The translations under genes and the position numbers were made by a program. Positions 63,337-64,000 of a stretch of 64,000 bases of DNA are shown piece after piece. The notes below the pieces were generated by a model. That model made no database searches. It was not told the origin of the DNA and saw nothing but the letters and a program-made list of their open reading frames with translations. How positions within the stretch are numbered: position 1 is the stretch's first letter; every line of letters starts with the position of its first letter. The stretch is from an uncultured Algibacter sp. (GTDB taxonomy: Bacteria; Bacteroidota; Bacteroidia; Flavobacteriales; Flavobacteriaceae): NCBI GenBank assembly GCA_947502405.1, contig CANMZT010000002.1:1-64000 (forward strand). The letters are read 5' to 3'.

Positions 63337-63477
63337 TAAACTTCAATTATAGAATTTGAAATAAGTTAAAGAAGATGAAACATTTAGATGATATATTAAG
63401 GCTCAATTTTTAAAATTATTGCATTTATGATAAATCTATTTATAATGTTAATATAAGTATTTTAGTTTTATTTAAAA

Positions 63478-63507
63478 CAAACAAAGGAAGCCTATAAATA
63501 GACTTCC
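63478..63507 (-). terminator. Terminator downstream of the partial GntR gene
   Basis: GGAAG-c-CTAT-aa-ATAG-a-CTTCC hairpin, followed on the minus strand by TTTGTTTGTTTT. It separates the GntR gene from the hybrid sensor gene, which therefore needs its own promoter in 63337-63477. Confidence 0.7.
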
Positions 63508-63532
63508 CCTTTCTTAATATATTTTTAAATGG

Positions 63533-64000
63533 TTAAGCAGATTCTCTATCAATAAAATAGAAAGGTGCTTTCGCCTTTTCTTTTTTATTTTCAGTGATCA
63601 TTTTTGCTGCTTGTATCCCCATATCGTCAAAGTCAGTAGAAATAACTGTGATTCCCAATATTTGTTTTAAAGGCGTGTCATTATAAGAAATCACCCCCAC
63701 ATCTTTACCCAATTTAAAATTACTTTCTTTTATTTGATGCATGATACGCACCAAATCATCATCCTCTATAGTAATGTATAAGTTCTTCTTTTCTAATACA
63801 AAATCATTAGAAACTTCCTCTAAAACTTCAAAATTAAAATTATAATTAGCACAATATTTCCTAAAACCATTTAAAATTTCTCGAGGGTAAGGATAGAATG
63901 ATGCTTTAGGATATACAAGTGTTAGTTTATCATACTTATCTATTTTCTCTTTACCTTTTTTAAGTGCTGTAAATATATCATTTTCAAAATCTTGAAACAC
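63533..64000 (-). CDS. GntR-type regulator, copy 3 (C-terminal part, cut by window edge)
   Basis: The 155 visible residues are the sensor half of a third protein of the kind seen at 29969-32130 (VYPKASFYPYPREIL, DVGVISYNDTPLKQILGITVISTD). It ends FYFIDRESA like its relatives. The N-terminal DNA-binding part lies outside the window. Together with the two tandem copies it shows this regulator family has expanded at both sides of the ulvan/rhamnose locus. Confidence 0.85.
   Translation of the reverse strand: MFQDFENDIFTALKKGKEKIDKYDKLTLVYPKASFYPYPREILNGFRKYCANYNFNFEVLEEVSNDFVLEKKNLYITIEDDDLVRIMHQIKESNFKLGKDVGVISYNDTPLKQILGITVISTDFDDMGIQAAKMITENKKEKAKAPFYFIDRESA

Noticed and set aside
1-64000. 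tRNA, rRNA or CRISPR array
   Set aside because: No cloverleaf, ribosomal segment or regularly spaced repeat array was seen; the 66-bp repeats at 43880-44200 are coding.

Overview
The window is low-GC, tightly packed DNA from a marine member of the Bacteroidota, almost certainly a Flavobacteriaceae bacterium. Evidence: TANNTTTG-type -7 promoter boxes, type IX secretion (T9SS) C-terminal sorting tails, a hybrid two-component system of the Bacteroidota type, DUF2807/PspC/DUF2141 house families, and a large polysaccharide utilisation locus (PUL). No rRNA, tRNA or CRISPR was found.

Left part (1-14.2 kb). A three-gene toxin-antitoxin-SecB-like chaperone (TAC) module on the minus strand is followed by a DUF2141 protein and oxyR. 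Next is a roughly 3.7 kb accessory island of decayed polymorphic-toxin pieces and immunity-type genes: a toxin signal-peptide remnant, a REP/RAYT transposase remnant, a toxin tail, a TNT-toxin tail with an Imm63-like immunity gene, and an outer-membrane-protein tail. The island is flanked by a 40-bp direct repeat made from the 3' end of oxyR, so it was inserted there. Ordinary genes follow: a small conserved protein, an AIM24/TIGR00266 protein, DUF4442, DUF4870, and a PadR-PspC-DUF2807-DUF2807 cluster.

Middle (14.2-32.1 kb). This encodes a complete route from L-rhamnose to central metabolism: rhamnose isomerase, rhamnulokinase, a bifunctional rhamnulose-1-phosphate aldolase/dehydrogenase, lactaldehyde dehydrogenase, an FMN lactate dehydrogenase and LutABC. 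It also holds an NCS1-type transporter with a previously uncalled 56-aa membrane protein, class I fructose-1,6-bisphosphatase, and two tandem GntR-type regulators.

Right part (32.1-64 kb). A minus-strand ulvan-type PUL reads from a GH2 enzyme through two GH106 alpha-L-rhamnosidases, a T9SS heparinase II/III-like lyase, a PL25-type ulvan lyase (all five catalytic residues recognisable by spacing), a leucine-rich-repeat protein, three sulfatases, a GH39-like enzyme, a second heparinase-type lyase and a Kelch protein. A 1350-aa hybrid sensor and a third, partial GntR gene close the window. No SusC/SusD pair and no GH105/GH88 hydrolase is present.

The most striking regulatory signal is a shared promoter design. 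Five promoters (GH2 operon, rhamnose operon, fructose bisphosphatase, NCS1 transporter, lutABC) carry a 10-bp direct repeat ending in YAGWACAGGAT on the coding strand, followed after exactly 21 nt by a TANNTTTG-like -7 box. This ties ulvan depolymerisation, rhamnose and lactate catabolism and gluconeogenesis into one activator-controlled regulon.
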